Source of the DNA: Symsagittifera roscoffensis
Lineage: Eukaryota; Xenacoelomorpha; Acoela; Convolutidae
Assembly: GCF_963678635.1 (NCBI RefSeq)
Contig: NC_087063.1
Coordinates: forward strand, 35,500,540-35,564,539
Length of the DNA stretch: 64,000 nt
Direction: 5' to 3'
The translations under genes and the position numbers were made by a program. The notes under the pieces were generated by a model that was not told the DNA's origin, did no database searches, and saw only the letters and a program-made list of their open reading frames with translations. Shown piece after piece: positions 1 to 9,990 of this stretch. How positions within the stretch are numbered: the first letter of the stretch is position 1; each line of letters starts with the position of its first letter.

Positions 1-1985
1 TTTTCAGGAGGTAAAAACCATAATGGGCGTCTAGTTTGTCAATGACATCCGATATTTTTTCAAGCTCCCTAATTTTTTCGTCGAGCAATTCTTTTCGGCA
101 AAGTTCATCGATTGGAGATCCTAAAATGAGGAGTTCTTCTTTTGTTTTTGTTTTTATTTTGGGGCATATTTTTCGAAATTGTGTTAAAATTGAATTATAC
201 TGTGTACTAGTAGTCGGTCCCAAAAAACAAAGTTCACACTTCTCAGTGTTTAAGCTCAGGCCGTAAATTTGTTCCGATTTCAGAATGTTTTTAAGGTCCC
301 GGAGTACTACCTTATAGTCGTCGGCTAAATTCCCATCATCTAAATACCAGATGTTAATTTTCGACTCCAACTGTTTGACTAGTGTATGAATTGTATGAAA
401 AAGGGGTGGGGCTTCAGGATCATCTTGCTGAGTTCCGTCTTCTGACATTATGACAGTGCTTCCGTAGAAAAGGTAACTAGGTTTACCATACGCGCAATGG
501 GTGTAATTATACAATTCAAGGCGATTTGAAAAAACATGATTCAGCATTGTTTCTCTGTTTAAAGAGTTAAAGGCATTCTTAAAATCTAGTTTTAAAAGAA
601 TAGTGCATTTTGGAGTGTTGTCGCGTTCAATTAGGTTTCGAAACGAGTGCGCAGCTATTTCTGCTCCTCGTTTGGTACCGCATCCTACCTGTACGTTTCC
701 GAAAAAATTTTGTCGCTCGGAGAGGGCCTTGCTTCCAGCGCATTTAGACGCGATACGTCTCAGCGTGTTGCCTATGGTAATCGGTCTGAACCCTCCGTCT
801 ATCTTTATGAGGGCGATAAGCTTTGCGCCAAAAAAAAAGGTCTTAGTGGTTCGGGTATTTTGCCATCTCCAATGAGGTTTATCAGCTTAGTAAGTGATTT
901 CAGAAAATTAAGTCCTGCACTGCCATCCGACTATTAACAAGATTTTTAAAAATTAGAGGAACTTTTTTATCAGGACCTGCTGCTGATCCGTTTGGAAAGG
1001 ACATTATCGCTTTGTATAGGTCGAAATCAGTTACGAAAAAACTATCCAATTTTTCTGGATTTGGAGCTGCAAATTTGGCTCGCTGCGGGTGCTTAGACAA
1101 CAATTTTTGATAGTTATCAGTTGAAAAAGGAGCTATTTTGTCATCCGAAGCAGCAAGCCTTATTCCTCCCTTTACATTTCCTTCATCGAGCTTACTACTT
1201 ATTAACTTTATTCTCTGCTCGAGGTCACTCAGAGGCGGGCTTGAAACTTGGGGATGGGGATTTGGAAGTGACACGTAATTTGCTCGAATTTTTTTATTTA
1301 TCAAAGAGCTCATGCTTGTGGTCTGTTTGCGTCCACTTCTTTTCGGTTGCTCCAAAAAAAACAAGAACGACGTTAAAAAAATTAGCCATTTTGTAACATC
1401 TTCTACCTTGTAGACGATGTCATTTATTTTGTCCGACAGACTTTCCGCCAAGGGAACACGCGAGTCTTTTGGTACTCTCTTGAGTACTCGGACATTTGAG
1501 ATGGCTGTATTAACTTAATTGTCTAGCACTAAATCATTACCTATTGTTGCTTTATTAACAGATTTTACATCAACGCATAAAGGACACTGAAACCATTGGG
1601 TTTTTTTAGAGTCGCCAAGAGAAATATTTACACAACTGATATGATACCAACTAGAACAACAATCACATCTAATCCAATTTATCAGTCCTGAAGGTTTTAA
1701 GCAATCTTTGCTTGTACACTCTTTGTTGTTTTTCCTCATCTTGACGCAGCATAAAGGTAAAAAAAGGATTTTGACTGGACTTTAGGGGACTGAACTAACC
1801 CATGATAAGCGGTTAGTGGGAATTTTACAAATCAGCAAATAAAAAAAAGACAACTAAATTAATTTAAAATTTAAAATCGAATTATAAAAATCAAAAACAA
1901 GGAACAATCTCACCCGAGCTCAGTAGGTCCAGTGGTGCACCACCAGACTCCTCAAGCCAGTTCCAGTTCCCCATCTCCCCACAGA
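1..1985 (-). mobile_element. LINE-A copy 1: PHD + reverse transcriptase LINE, cut by window edge
   Basis: Non-LTR retrotransposon reading leftwards. From its 5' end it shows an untranslated leader (about 1985-1740), a PHD-finger segment (1739-1515), a linker and RT N-terminus (1451-900), and the rest of the RT palm (about 900-1). RT signs are a FPNGSAAGPD block near 990-960, a GGFRPITIGN block near 810-780, motif A LDFKNAFN near 600-565, QQDDPEAPPLF near 430-400 and catalytic YLDDG near 350-335. PHD and RT are in the same frame with one TAA between them; the other copy reads Tyr there, so they were one protein. A frame change near 900 shows it is dead. The endonuclease end lies beyond base 1. 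It is nearly the mirror image of 2786-4690. Family assignment (REL-endonuclease LINE, R2-like class) rests mostly on the C-terminus of copy 2. Confidence 0.85.
1515..1739 (-). pseudogene. PHD-finger N-terminus of LINE-A copy 1
   Basis: Seventy-four codons from ATG 1739. The Cys/His pattern is that of a PHD finger (C4HC3): a first Cys pair at residues 8 and 13, then RCDCCSSWYHISC with the Cys pair, His and Cys in standard spacing, then WFQCPLC as the last pair. PHD fingers bind zinc and often read histone H3 tails; in this element the domain stands in front of the RT. The reading ends at a TAA that copy 2 lacks, so it is the N-terminal domain of a longer protein, not a separate small gene. The ATG is kept in copy 2 at 3032, which supports the start. 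Confidence 0.8.
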
Positions 1986-2340
1986 AAGCCACTTGACAGA
2001 CCTGTCTCTAAAATCCCTCAGAGGGCGCTCCACACACAGGCACAAACATCAAACATAACAAATCTATTTAATAAGTTTATCTCAACAATTAGGCTAACAG
2101 TTGATTAAGACATCGGTTGGTATCAAAGCAACAGGACCAGTTTACAGCCTGCAACAAGTCAACGGCGGAGAACTGGATCTTATGCAAAAAGTGCAATGAC
2201 TGGTGAACTCATGCGGCATGTATGAGCTACTCAAAGGTTGTGATAAACTTATTAAATAGATTTGTTATGTTTGATGTTTGTGCCTGTTTGTGGAGCGCCC
2301 TCTGAGGGATTTTAGAGACAGGTCTGTCAAGTGGCTTTCT
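1983..2340. mobile_element. Small inverted-repeat element (99-bp arms) with PHD-like fragment
   Basis: Bases 1983-2081 and 2242-2340 are inverted copies of each other with about one mismatch over 99 bp. The 160-bp loop holds, on the plus strand at about 2165-2225, a reading ENWILCKKCNDW, a stop, then THAAC: the centre of a Cys/His finger (C-x2-C ... W ... H-x2-C). Such fingers occur at the C-termini of pogo/Tigger-like and other DNA transposases. I infer an internally deleted DNA transposon that kept a scrap of its gene. No clear target duplication is visible. It sits exactly between the 5' ends of the two LINE-A copies, and a GAA microsatellite follows it. Confidence 0.6.
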
Positions 2341-2369
2341 AGAAGAAGAAGAAGAAGAAGAAGAAGAAA
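2341..2369. repeat. (GAA)n microsatellite
   Basis: About nine AGA/GAA units directly abutting the end of the inverted-repeat element. Confidence 0.9.
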
Positions 2370-2495
2370 GAACACCTGAATTACTATACAGTAAAAAGCC
2401 GAGGCATCAGTATAGCAAAGTGTAAATAATAAAGTTGGTTAAAATTCATTGGTTACATCAAACAAAAAAAACACAACATCAAAAAACAAGCAATA

Positions 2496-2526
2496 AACAA
2501 AACAAAACAAAACAAAACAAAACAAG
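2496..2526. repeat. (AACAA)n microsatellite
   Basis: About six AACAA units. The surrounding 2370-2747 is A-rich and shows no gene. Confidence 0.9.
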
Positions 2527-2747
2527 TTCGGTTACAGGTCAGAAATTGGTTGATTAAAATATATGAAGTTACGGATACTAAAAAAACATCAGTTTTAAGA
2601 ATTAAGAACGAGCTGGTATTTTAAGTTTACAAACAATTTTATAGATAGTCCAAACCTACAGCGTATATACAGAGTATATACAGATTCTCTTTTAAACAAT
2701 GTCTGGAAAATTAAACTAATTTAAAACATAAAGAACTAGCAAAAACG

Positions 2748-2785
2748 GAAATCACGCCACGTATTTGTATTTGTGGCGTGATTTC
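2748..2785. repeat. 13-bp-stem hairpin at the 5' edge of LINE-A copy 2
   Basis: GAAATCACGCCAC (2748-2760) and GTGGCGTGATTTC (2773-2785) are perfect complements around a 12-nt loop. The LINE leader starts immediately after the second arm. Confidence 0.85.
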
Positions 2786-3031
2786 TGTGGGGAGGTGGGA
2801 AACTGGAACTGGCTTGAAGAGTCTGGTGGTGCACCGCTGGACCTACTGAGATCGGGTGAGATTGTTCCTTGTTTTTGATTTATATAATTCGATTTTAAAA
2901 TTTTGAATTAATTTAATTGTCTTTTATTTTTTTTTGCTGATTTATAAAATTCCCACTAACCGCTTATCATGGGTTAGTTCAGTTCCTAAATTCCCGTCAA
3001 AATCCTTTTTTTTTCTTTATGCTGCGTCAAG

Positions 3032-3403
3032 ATGAGGAAAAACAACAAAGAGTGTACAAGCAAAGATTGCTTAAAACCTTCAGGACTGATAATGTCATGA
3101 CATATGATAACATATGATTGTTGTTCTAGTTGGTATCATATACGTTGTGTAAATGTTTCTTTTAGCGATTCTAAGAAAACCCAATGGTTTCAGTGTCCTT
3201 TATGCGTTGATGTAAAATCTGTTAATAAAGCAACAATAGGTATTGATTTAGTGCTAGGCAATTATGTTAATACAGCCATATCAAATGTCCGATTACTCAA
3301 GAGAGTACCAAAAGACTCGCGTGTTCCCTTGGCGGAAAGTCATTCGGGCAGAATAAATGAAATCGTCTACAATGTAGATGTTACAAAATGGCTAATTTTT
3401 TAA
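3032..3403 (+). pseudogene. PHD-finger N-terminus of LINE-A copy 2
   Basis: Starts at ATG 3032 with the same first Cys pair as copy 1. A small insertion with stops (about 3090-3115) disrupts it before the DCCSSWYHIRC core; the last pair WFQCPLC follows near 3190. Unlike copy 1, the frame then runs through NYVNTAI into the linker to 3403, which shows that PHD and RT belonged to one reading frame in the ancestor. Confidence 0.75.
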
Positions 3404-3504
3404 ATGCCAATCTTGTTTTTTTTGGAGCAACCGAAAAAGAAGTGGACGCAAACAGACCACAAGCATGAGCTCGTTGATAAATAAAAAAAATTCGAGCAAA
3501 TGAC

Positions 3505-4690
3505 GTGTCACTTCCAAAACCCCATCCCCAAGATTCAAGTCCACCTCTGAGTGACCTCGATCAGAGAAAAAAGCTAATAAGTAGTAAGCTCGATGAAGGA
3601 AATGTAAAAGGAAGAATAGGGCATGCTGTTTCGGATGACAAAATTGCTCCTTTTTCAACTGATAAATATCAAAAATTGATGTCTAAGCACCCTCAGCGAG
3701 CCAAATTTGCAGCTCCAAATCCGGAAATTTCGGATAGTTTTTTCGTAATTGATTTTGACCTATACAAAGGATAATGTCCTTTCCAAACGGATCAGCAGCA
3801 GGTCCTGATAAAAAAGTTCCTCTAATTTTTAAAAATCTTGTTAATAGTCGGATGGCAGTGCAGGACTTAATTTTCTGATATCGCTTACTAAGCTGATAAA
3901 CCTCATTGGAGATGGCAAAATACCCGAACCCCTAAGACCTTTTTTTATCGCAAAGCTTATCGCCCTCATAAAGATAGACGGAGGGTTGAGACCGATTACC
4001 ATAGGCAACAAGCTTAGACGTATCGCGTCTAAATGCGCTGGAAGCAAGGCCCTCTCCGAGTGACAAAACTTGATTTTAAGAATACCTTTAACTCTCTAAC
4101 TAGAGAAACAATGCTGAATCATGTTTTTTCAAAGCGCCCCGAATTGTATAATTACATTCATTGCGAGTATGGTAAACCTAGTTACCTTTTCTACGGAAGC
4201 ACTGTCATAATGTCAGAAGACGGAACTCAGCAAGATGATCCTGAAGCCCCACCCCTTTTTCATACAATTCATACACTAGTCAAACAGTTGGAGTCGAAAA
4301 TTAACATCTGGTATTTAGATGATGGGAATTTAGCCGACGACTATAAGGTAGTACTCCGGGACCTTAAAAACATTCTGAAATCGGAACAAATTTACGGCCT
4401 GAGCTTAAACACTGAGAAGTGTGAACTTTGTTTTTTGGGACCGACTACTAGTACACAGTATAATTCAATTTTAACACAATTTCGAAAAATATGCCCCAAA
4501 ATAAAAACAAAAACAAAAGAAGAACTCCTCATTTTAGGATCTCCAATCGGTGAACTTTGCCGAAAAGAATTGCTCGACGAAAAAATTAAGGAGCTTGAAA
4601 AAATCTCGGATGTCATTGACAAACTAGACGCCCATTATGGTTTTTACCACCTGAAAAATTGCTTTAGCATGCCAAAACTCCTATAATTTT
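3505..4690 (+). pseudogene. Reverse transcriptase region of LINE-A copy 2
   Basis: RT readings at 3505-3774 and 4033-4686 in different frames. Visible motifs are the FPNGSAAGPD block near 3780, GGLRPITIGN near 3985, LDFKNTFN near 4070, QQDDPEAPPLF near 4230, catalytic YLDDG at about 4312-4326, a LKSEQ helix after it and a GSPIGE motif near 4540. About 120 bp between the fingers block and motif A is missing relative to copy 1. Readings still align with copy 1 at high identity, so the pair is fairly young. Confidence 0.8.
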
Positions 4691-4905
4691 TGCTTAAGAG
4701 CCCTTGTTTTTTTGCACAGTGATTTTTTCGAACGCTACGACAAATTACTAAGAAATTCGTTATGCAAGGTCACTAACGTGAAATGGATGATAACCAGTTT
4801 TTACAAGCAGTTCTCCCGGCAGCCAAAGGTGGCTTGGGCGTTTCTTCCGCTCGTCTACTCGCTTAACCCGCTTTCTTAGCCTCAGAATTAGGAGCAAAAG
4901 ATGCC

Positions 4906-5780
4906 TTGAGCGAAATCTTTGGTTTGAAGCATAAGGATGAAACCTATGATGATGCGCTTAAACGGTGGTTTGAAATTGGAAAAATTGAAATGGCTCAGGA
5001 AAATGAAATCCAAAAAAATTGGACGGAGCCAATTTTTGAAAGCGAAATTGCAGAGTTGATTTTACGACTCGGACCAACGGACGTAAAAAGATTCAACGCG
5101 TTCCAAGATAGATTTGGCTCCCATTGGTTGAACGTCATCCCGTGCAAAAATTTAAGGTTAAGACTGTGGAACCAACAACTCAGAATTGCGATAGGATTTC
5201 GATTAGGCTCAAAAATATGCGAACGGCATAAATGCGTGTGCGGAAAAGACTTAACGAGGATGGTTGGCATGGTCTTTCTTGCCTCAAAAGTGCAGAGAGA
5301 TTATCTAGGCGTTCAAACATGAATGCCCCTGTAAAGCAGAGTTTATCTTCTACTCACCCTCCGTCTGTTTTAGAACCACGACACCTCTACAGGACAAATC
5401 AGAAGCGACCAGACGGTTTGACGCTCGTTCCATGGGCTGTTGGTGAGCAGCTCTTGTGGGATGTAACGGTAGTAGACTCTTTAGCACCTTGTAGGATTAA
5501 TGCCGGGTCTGTTTGTAACCCTGGTACGGCTGCCGCTGAAGCGGAAGAGCAAAAAAATGACAAGTATAAAGATCTTGTAGATGATGGATATCTTTTTCAA
5601 GATTTTGAAATTCAGGGCGCGGCCGGCTCCAGCACATAATTTTTTTTGTTCAAGCTTCGTAAAAACCTAAGCATATGCACTGAGGAAGCCAGAGCAGGCA
5701 GCTTTTTAAAACAGAGAATCTCCCTGGCAATACAGATTGCGAACGCCGCTTGGTACTCGGAACAAATAATAACAAAAAAA
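4906..5780 (+). pseudogene. Post-RT and REL-endonuclease end of LINE-A copy 2
   Basis: 4906-5322 carries a conserved post-RT segment (RLGPTDVKRFNAFQ, FGSHWLNVIPCKNL, QLRIAIGFRLG) ending at the CVCGKD half of a Cys-His box. The frame then shifts and 5232-5639 gives the HGLSC half, an EPRHLYR block, KRPDGLTLVPW and LWDVTVVD, and a NPGTAAAEAEEQKNDKY helix. After a stop at 5637, the same frame continues at 5646 with RAGSFLKQRISLAIQIANAA, the C-terminal tail. The RPD...D pair is the expected metal-binding part of a PD-(D/E)XK-like nuclease that would nick target DNA. Confidence 0.75.
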
Positions 5781-5838
5781 CTTAAGACGAAATTTTTTAT
5801 TTGTAACACTTGTATTTTATATTTATCTTTTAATGTTT

Positions 5839-6692
5839 CCCTGAAGGAAGCAATTTGAAACGACTTACAGAAGCTGTACAGCCAGGAAAAACTCCTCCTG
5901 AAATTCAGAGAGCAATCATGAAAAAGCTTTTGAATATGGCGGTCAGCAAAAGTTATTTCGAGTGTAATGATTCATGGTATATGCAGGTTGATGGTATAGC
6001 AATGGGTGTTTCTCTTGCGATAATTCTGGCAAACCTATGGCTGAAGGAGTACGAGTTTGCTCTAAGACAAGAAATACCGGTTGGAACTGAGATACAGCCA
6101 ATGAATGACAAAAACGGTTTGTGCCCATGATGCCGCAGGAAAGTAACATATAGATTAAAGGGAGTTGAATGCGAGTGTTGTCGAAACTGGTAATCTAAAA
6201 TGCGGAAATTTATTCGATACCCATCAAAAACCGAGATATCCTGGTACTGCGAAAGCTGCGGCTGCGCTAAGAACAAGGAAAATGATATTCAACAAGTAGA
6301 GTTGTTCCTCACGTATGTGGATGACACTGTCGGAACAGTGAGAGGTGAGCCGAGTTGTGTTCTCGATGCCGCCAAATCTCTTCATCCAAATCTACAGTTC
6401 AATCTAGACGAAACTAATTCAGGGGGTAATTTGCCGTTCCCGGATTTGAACATAAATGTATCGCAGGATAGGGGTGTAACCTGTAATTGGTATCAAAAAG
6501 AAAACAAATACTTGAACTATACTGAACTATAGAAGCTGCGCCCCACCTCAGTGTTTAAGCGTAGTGTTATCCAAAGCATTGTAGACTGAAGTTGTAGGAG
6601 TACATCTAACTGGCAGCACTTTGATAAGGCTATGGAAACTAATAGGGCACAATGGCTGACAAATCAGTACCCTGAAAGTTGGTCGGCAAAAA
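5839..6692 (+). mobile_element. Penelope-like element fragment (PLE-1)
   Basis: Matches 8619-9473 over about 850 bp at high identity. It holds the middle of a Penelope-type reverse transcriptase: LKEAI at its start, GIAMGVSLA...ILANLWLKEYE (B-type motif), a Cys-rich insert (6122-6266), then FLTYVDDTVG (catalytic C motif) and GNLPFPDLNINV. Both ends stop inside coding sequence, so this is a truncated copy inserted at the 3' end of LINE-A copy 2. It is broken in more than one place. Confidence 0.85.
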
Positions 6693-6959
6693 TTTTTGTA
6701 AATCAGTGGTTAACGTAAAGGTTACTATGATACTTTTGACCTTCTGATTACCTTTAAAAAATTAGAAAAAAAAAGCAGTGAAGAAAAAAACAACATTCGT
6801 CCGGAAATACATACCAACGGAAAAAAAGCTAGGTTATGAATCGACTGGCTAGCGTCTAAACACAGCATCACATGCTTTTAATCGTCTCTACCAAATCCAG
6901 TTCTATGTGAGGTCCAATAAAATCGGGTCGACAGAGTCATTCTGTTGTCGATAAGCTTG
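6693..6959. other. Spacer between two Penelope-like copies
   Basis: I see no gene. It may include the untranslated leader of the downstream Penelope-like copy, whose exact 5' end I cannot fix. Confidence 0.4.
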
Positions 6960-6981
6960 TGTCGAGGAGCTGACAAACTAT

Positions 6982-7608
6982 TTGAAATCAAAGAGGCAGC
7001 AGATATTGGCGATCGTCTGTTGCAGAATGGAAGGAACGTCCAACTTGTTTAGTCAGCTACTCGGCACAGGAGAGCTCATTAATCCAGCAACAAAACGGTT
7101 ACTCTCCAAGAGCAAACAAAGCGACGCGGAGCAGCTCAAGGGATATTTGAAACTGCACCAGAGTGCTGAAGTGGAGCTGAAATCTCTGCGATTGGTAAAA
7201 GCACACAAACAAAGACTGTCAGAACTGATTTACAATATGAGGGGTAAACAACAAAGAACGTCACAGACAAGGAGGAAGGCGAAAGCAATACGGGAGCATA
7301 AGCTGAAAGCAGAGGAAGTGTCTGCGCTTCAAAGACAAGAACGGGCAAGTGTGATTTGTTTTGCTTTCTGCCTTGTGAGTGTCATTACTCGTAGCCTGCA
7401 AAACAATGACCACAGTACTTTTGCCTGCTGTTTGGCTCAGACAAATTTCAAAAAGAAAACTAACTTGAATATTGTGTTGGGCTTTTTAAAATTCTTTAAA
7501 AAAGCTCAAGCATCTGTAAATAGACTGAAGTTTTTGAGAGAATGTCTGAAAAATGATATAATACTGGACTTTTTGATGTTTAGGGTCCCCGAGAACGGGG
7601 TTTTTTGA
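6982..7608 (+). pseudogene. N-terminal region of PLE-2
   Basis: A 208-codon reading. The first part is rich in Lys, Arg and Gln (KAHKQRLSELIYNMRGKQQ, a basic helix) and probably binds nucleic acid. The C-terminal LNIVLGFLKFF...LKFLRECLKNDIILDFLMFRVP block resembles the segment found just upstream of the RT in Penelope-like proteins. The function of the basic part is inferred only from composition. Confidence 0.55.
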
Positions 7609-8901
7609 GCCAAGCCGTGCATAATTTTCATTTAAAACTACCAAGGACTGAAACTTCTAGGGTAAATGAGGACAGTAAAAAGTATGAAGAAATGCCAGTG
7701 AAAGCCAGATTGCTGGTGCAAAAAGAAATCGGCGAACAGTGGTTGACATCCTTTTTTTGCTTCCTGAGGTGTCAAGTGTGGGCAAGCTTACAAACAACAT
7801 CAGAAAACCATTGTAAAAAGTCCGAAAAGCTGTCCGAGAGACAAGATAAACCTCTTGGGGGCAAAATGAGCGATCAGTTAAGGTGCTTGATAACATAGAA
7901 CTGCCTGGATGGGTACATGAAGTGTTGTCATTGGGCCCGAAGTATCACACTAGAGTCAGTTTTAACGTAACGCACTTCTTGGCTGATATCGACATTCTCC
8001 TCTCACAATTGAAGAACCAAAAGACATCTGGTAAAACTTTATGTGAAATAGAAGCCGCGGCAAAGATATATGCAAAAAAAGTCAGGCAAACCCCAGGAGG
8101 CAAAACTGTTGAAAAAACGAGGTAATATCTCAAAGATAATGGGTTGCTTGCTGTGCCTTTTGATAAGGGGGTTGGTTTTTGCATAATGAGGAAAGAAACG
8201 TATGAATCAAAGCTGGAATCGTTGTTGCAATCTGCTGTTTTTAAAAAACGAGGCAACAACTGATGAGGTTATTCTAAAATTTGAAAAAGAGCTTAACAAA
8301 AAAGTACTTGCCATGAAAAAAAGACGAGGTAAGTGATCAATTATATTCTAAGTTGAGGTCAACAGGGGGGCAACGCGCCCGTTTGTACAGTTTAGCTAAG
8401 GTACACAAGACTTAGACACCCCTTACGACCAGTACTATCACTTCCGGGCAGCTCGTATGAGAACCTTAACAAAACACTTGCAAAATTGTTTGACAGTGTC
8501 GATGGAGCCATTATGGAAACCAATACTTAAGATGCCAGAGAAACATTTGAAAACATTTCTCTAGACACGGATGAAACCATATCTATCTCTTGATGTGAAA
8601 AATTTGTACACTAATGTTCCCCTGAAGGAAGCAATTTGAAACAACTCACAGAAGCTGTACAGCCAGGAAAAACTCCTCCTGAATTTCAGACAGCAATCAT
8701 GAAAAAGTTTTTGAATATGGCGGTCAGCAAAGTATATTTCGAGTGTAATGATTCAAGGTAAATGCAGGTTGATGGAATAGCAATGGGTGTTTCCCTTGCG
8801 GTAATTCTGGCAAACCTATGGCCAAAGGAGTACGAGTTTGCTCTAAGACAAGAAATACCGGTGACAACTGAGATACAACCAATGAATGACAAAAACGGTT
8901 T

Positions 8902-9053
8902 GTGCCCATGATGCCGCAGGAAAGTAACATATAGATTAAAGGAAGTTGAATGCGATTGTTGTCGAAACTGGTCATCTAAAATGCGGAAAATTATTCGATG
9001 ATGTGTACCCATCAAAAACCGAGATATTCTGGTACTGTGAAAGCTGTGGCTGC
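8902..9053 (+). other. PHD-like Cys/His cluster inside the PLE-2 reverse transcriptase
   Basis: Between the B-type motif (ANLW.KEYE) and the catalytic YVDD there is an insert with Cys pairs in PHD order: LCP.C, then VECDCCRNW, a His and HLKCGK, then FWYCESCGC. The spacing Cx2C...Cx2C...H-x2-C...WYCx2C is the C4HC3 plan. PLE-1 has the same insert at 6122-6266, so it belongs to the family and not to one copy. Parts lie in different frames because both copies are decayed. Confidence 0.7.
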
Positions 9054-9699
9054 GCTAAGAATAAGGAAAAGGATATTCAACAAGTAAAATTGTTCCTCAC
9101 GTATGTGGATGACACTGTGGGAACAGTGAGAGTTGAGCCGAGTTGTGTTCTCGATGCCGCCAAATCTCTTCATCCAAATCTACAGTTCACTTTAGAGGAA
9201 ACTAATTCAGAGGGAAATTTGCCGTTCCCGGATTTAAACACAAATGTATCGCAGGATAGGGGTGTAACCTGTAATTGGCATCAAAAACCAACAGATACTG
9301 GGACTATACTGAACTATAGAAGCTGCGCCCCATCTCAGTTTAAGCGTAGTGTTATCCAAAGCCTTGTACACTGAAGTTGTAGGATCTAACTGGCAGCACT
9401 TTGATAAGGCTATGGAAATTAGTAGGACACAATGGCTGACAAATCAGTACCCTGAAAATTGGTCGGCAAATATGGCGCCAGATGCCCAGTGCGAAATAGT
9501 CGAGGGGTAATGGCAAGCCCCTGAAAAGTGAGAGGAGTTAATCATTTCAAACACCAAAGGATGTGAAGCCCACAATGCTGATGCTGCAATTTAGAGGTAA
9601 CCAAAGTAAATGTTTTTCAAGCAGGGTACGAAACTTAACTAACGCTCAAGTGGTTTTCACCACAACAAAACAAGAACCTTAATTATCATCACTGAAGTC

Positions 9700-9985
9700 A
9701 GTATTTTTAGTGACTTTAAGTCAATAGTGGTTTATAAACTGTCATGTAGAGGATGCACTTCCACCTATGTCGGACAAACTGTTCGAGATTTGTTCAGACA
9801 GCAGACTCACTGGTAGGTCTCCACCTTCAGCAAAGCAGTCTTGTTTGAAATAGCGCAGATTTTAGTTGGGAAATTATTGATAGGTTAAATAACTAAACAA
9901 AACTCCTAACACTAGAGGCAATACGTATCAGGAAAGAGAAGCCGGGCTTAAACGCGGGCGATGAGTTTAGGAGTTGGGAGTTAAC
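9700..9985 (+). pseudogene. GIY-YIG endonuclease part of PLE-2
   Basis: At 9727-9812 the reading VVYKLSCRGC then TSTYVGQTVRDL shows the Y...C-x2-C...YVGQT-x-R pattern of the GIY-YIG nuclease of Penelope-like elements. RIRKEKPGLN near 9927-9958 is the expected distal helix with its Glu. This is the 3' end of the coding region. Confidence 0.75.
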
Positions 9986-9990
9986 ACTGT

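Larger units (their letters stand above)
2786..5838 (+). mobile_element. LINE-A copy 2: PHD + RT + R2-like endonuclease LINE, broken
   Basis: Second copy, reading rightwards, with leader (2786-3031), PHD segment, RT (about 3330-4690), post-RT region (4690-5215), Cys-His box plus endonuclease (5215-5640) and a C-terminal tail (5646-5780). The C-terminus identifies the class: CVCGKD ... HGLSC is a CCHC-like box followed by KRPDGLTLVPW and LWDVTVVD, the RPD...D arrangement of the restriction-like endonuclease of R2/CRE/NeSL-type LINEs. A deletion of about 120 bp removes the stretch ahead of RT motif A relative to copy 1, and several frame changes follow. The 3' end is cut by a Penelope-like fragment at about 5839. 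Confidence 0.85.
6960..9990 (+). mobile_element. Penelope-like element (PLE-2), near full length but broken
   Basis: Shows the order of a Penelope-like retroelement: a basic N-terminal region (6982-7608, with the LKFLRECLKND block typical before the RT), a pre-RT region (7605-8260, with AVPFDKGVGFCIM), RT motifs ARLYSLAKVHK near 8380, LDVKNLYTNVPLKEAI (8585-8635), the B-type motif near 8790, a PHD-like Cys/His cluster (8902-9053), YVDD near 9100, KPTDTGTILNYRSCAP near 9290, and a GIY-YIG endonuclease (about 9720-9985). The coding sequence is split over several frames, so it is inactive. PLE-1 duplicates its central 850 bp. Penelope RTs relate to telomerase; GIY-YIG supplies the nick. Confidence 0.85.
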
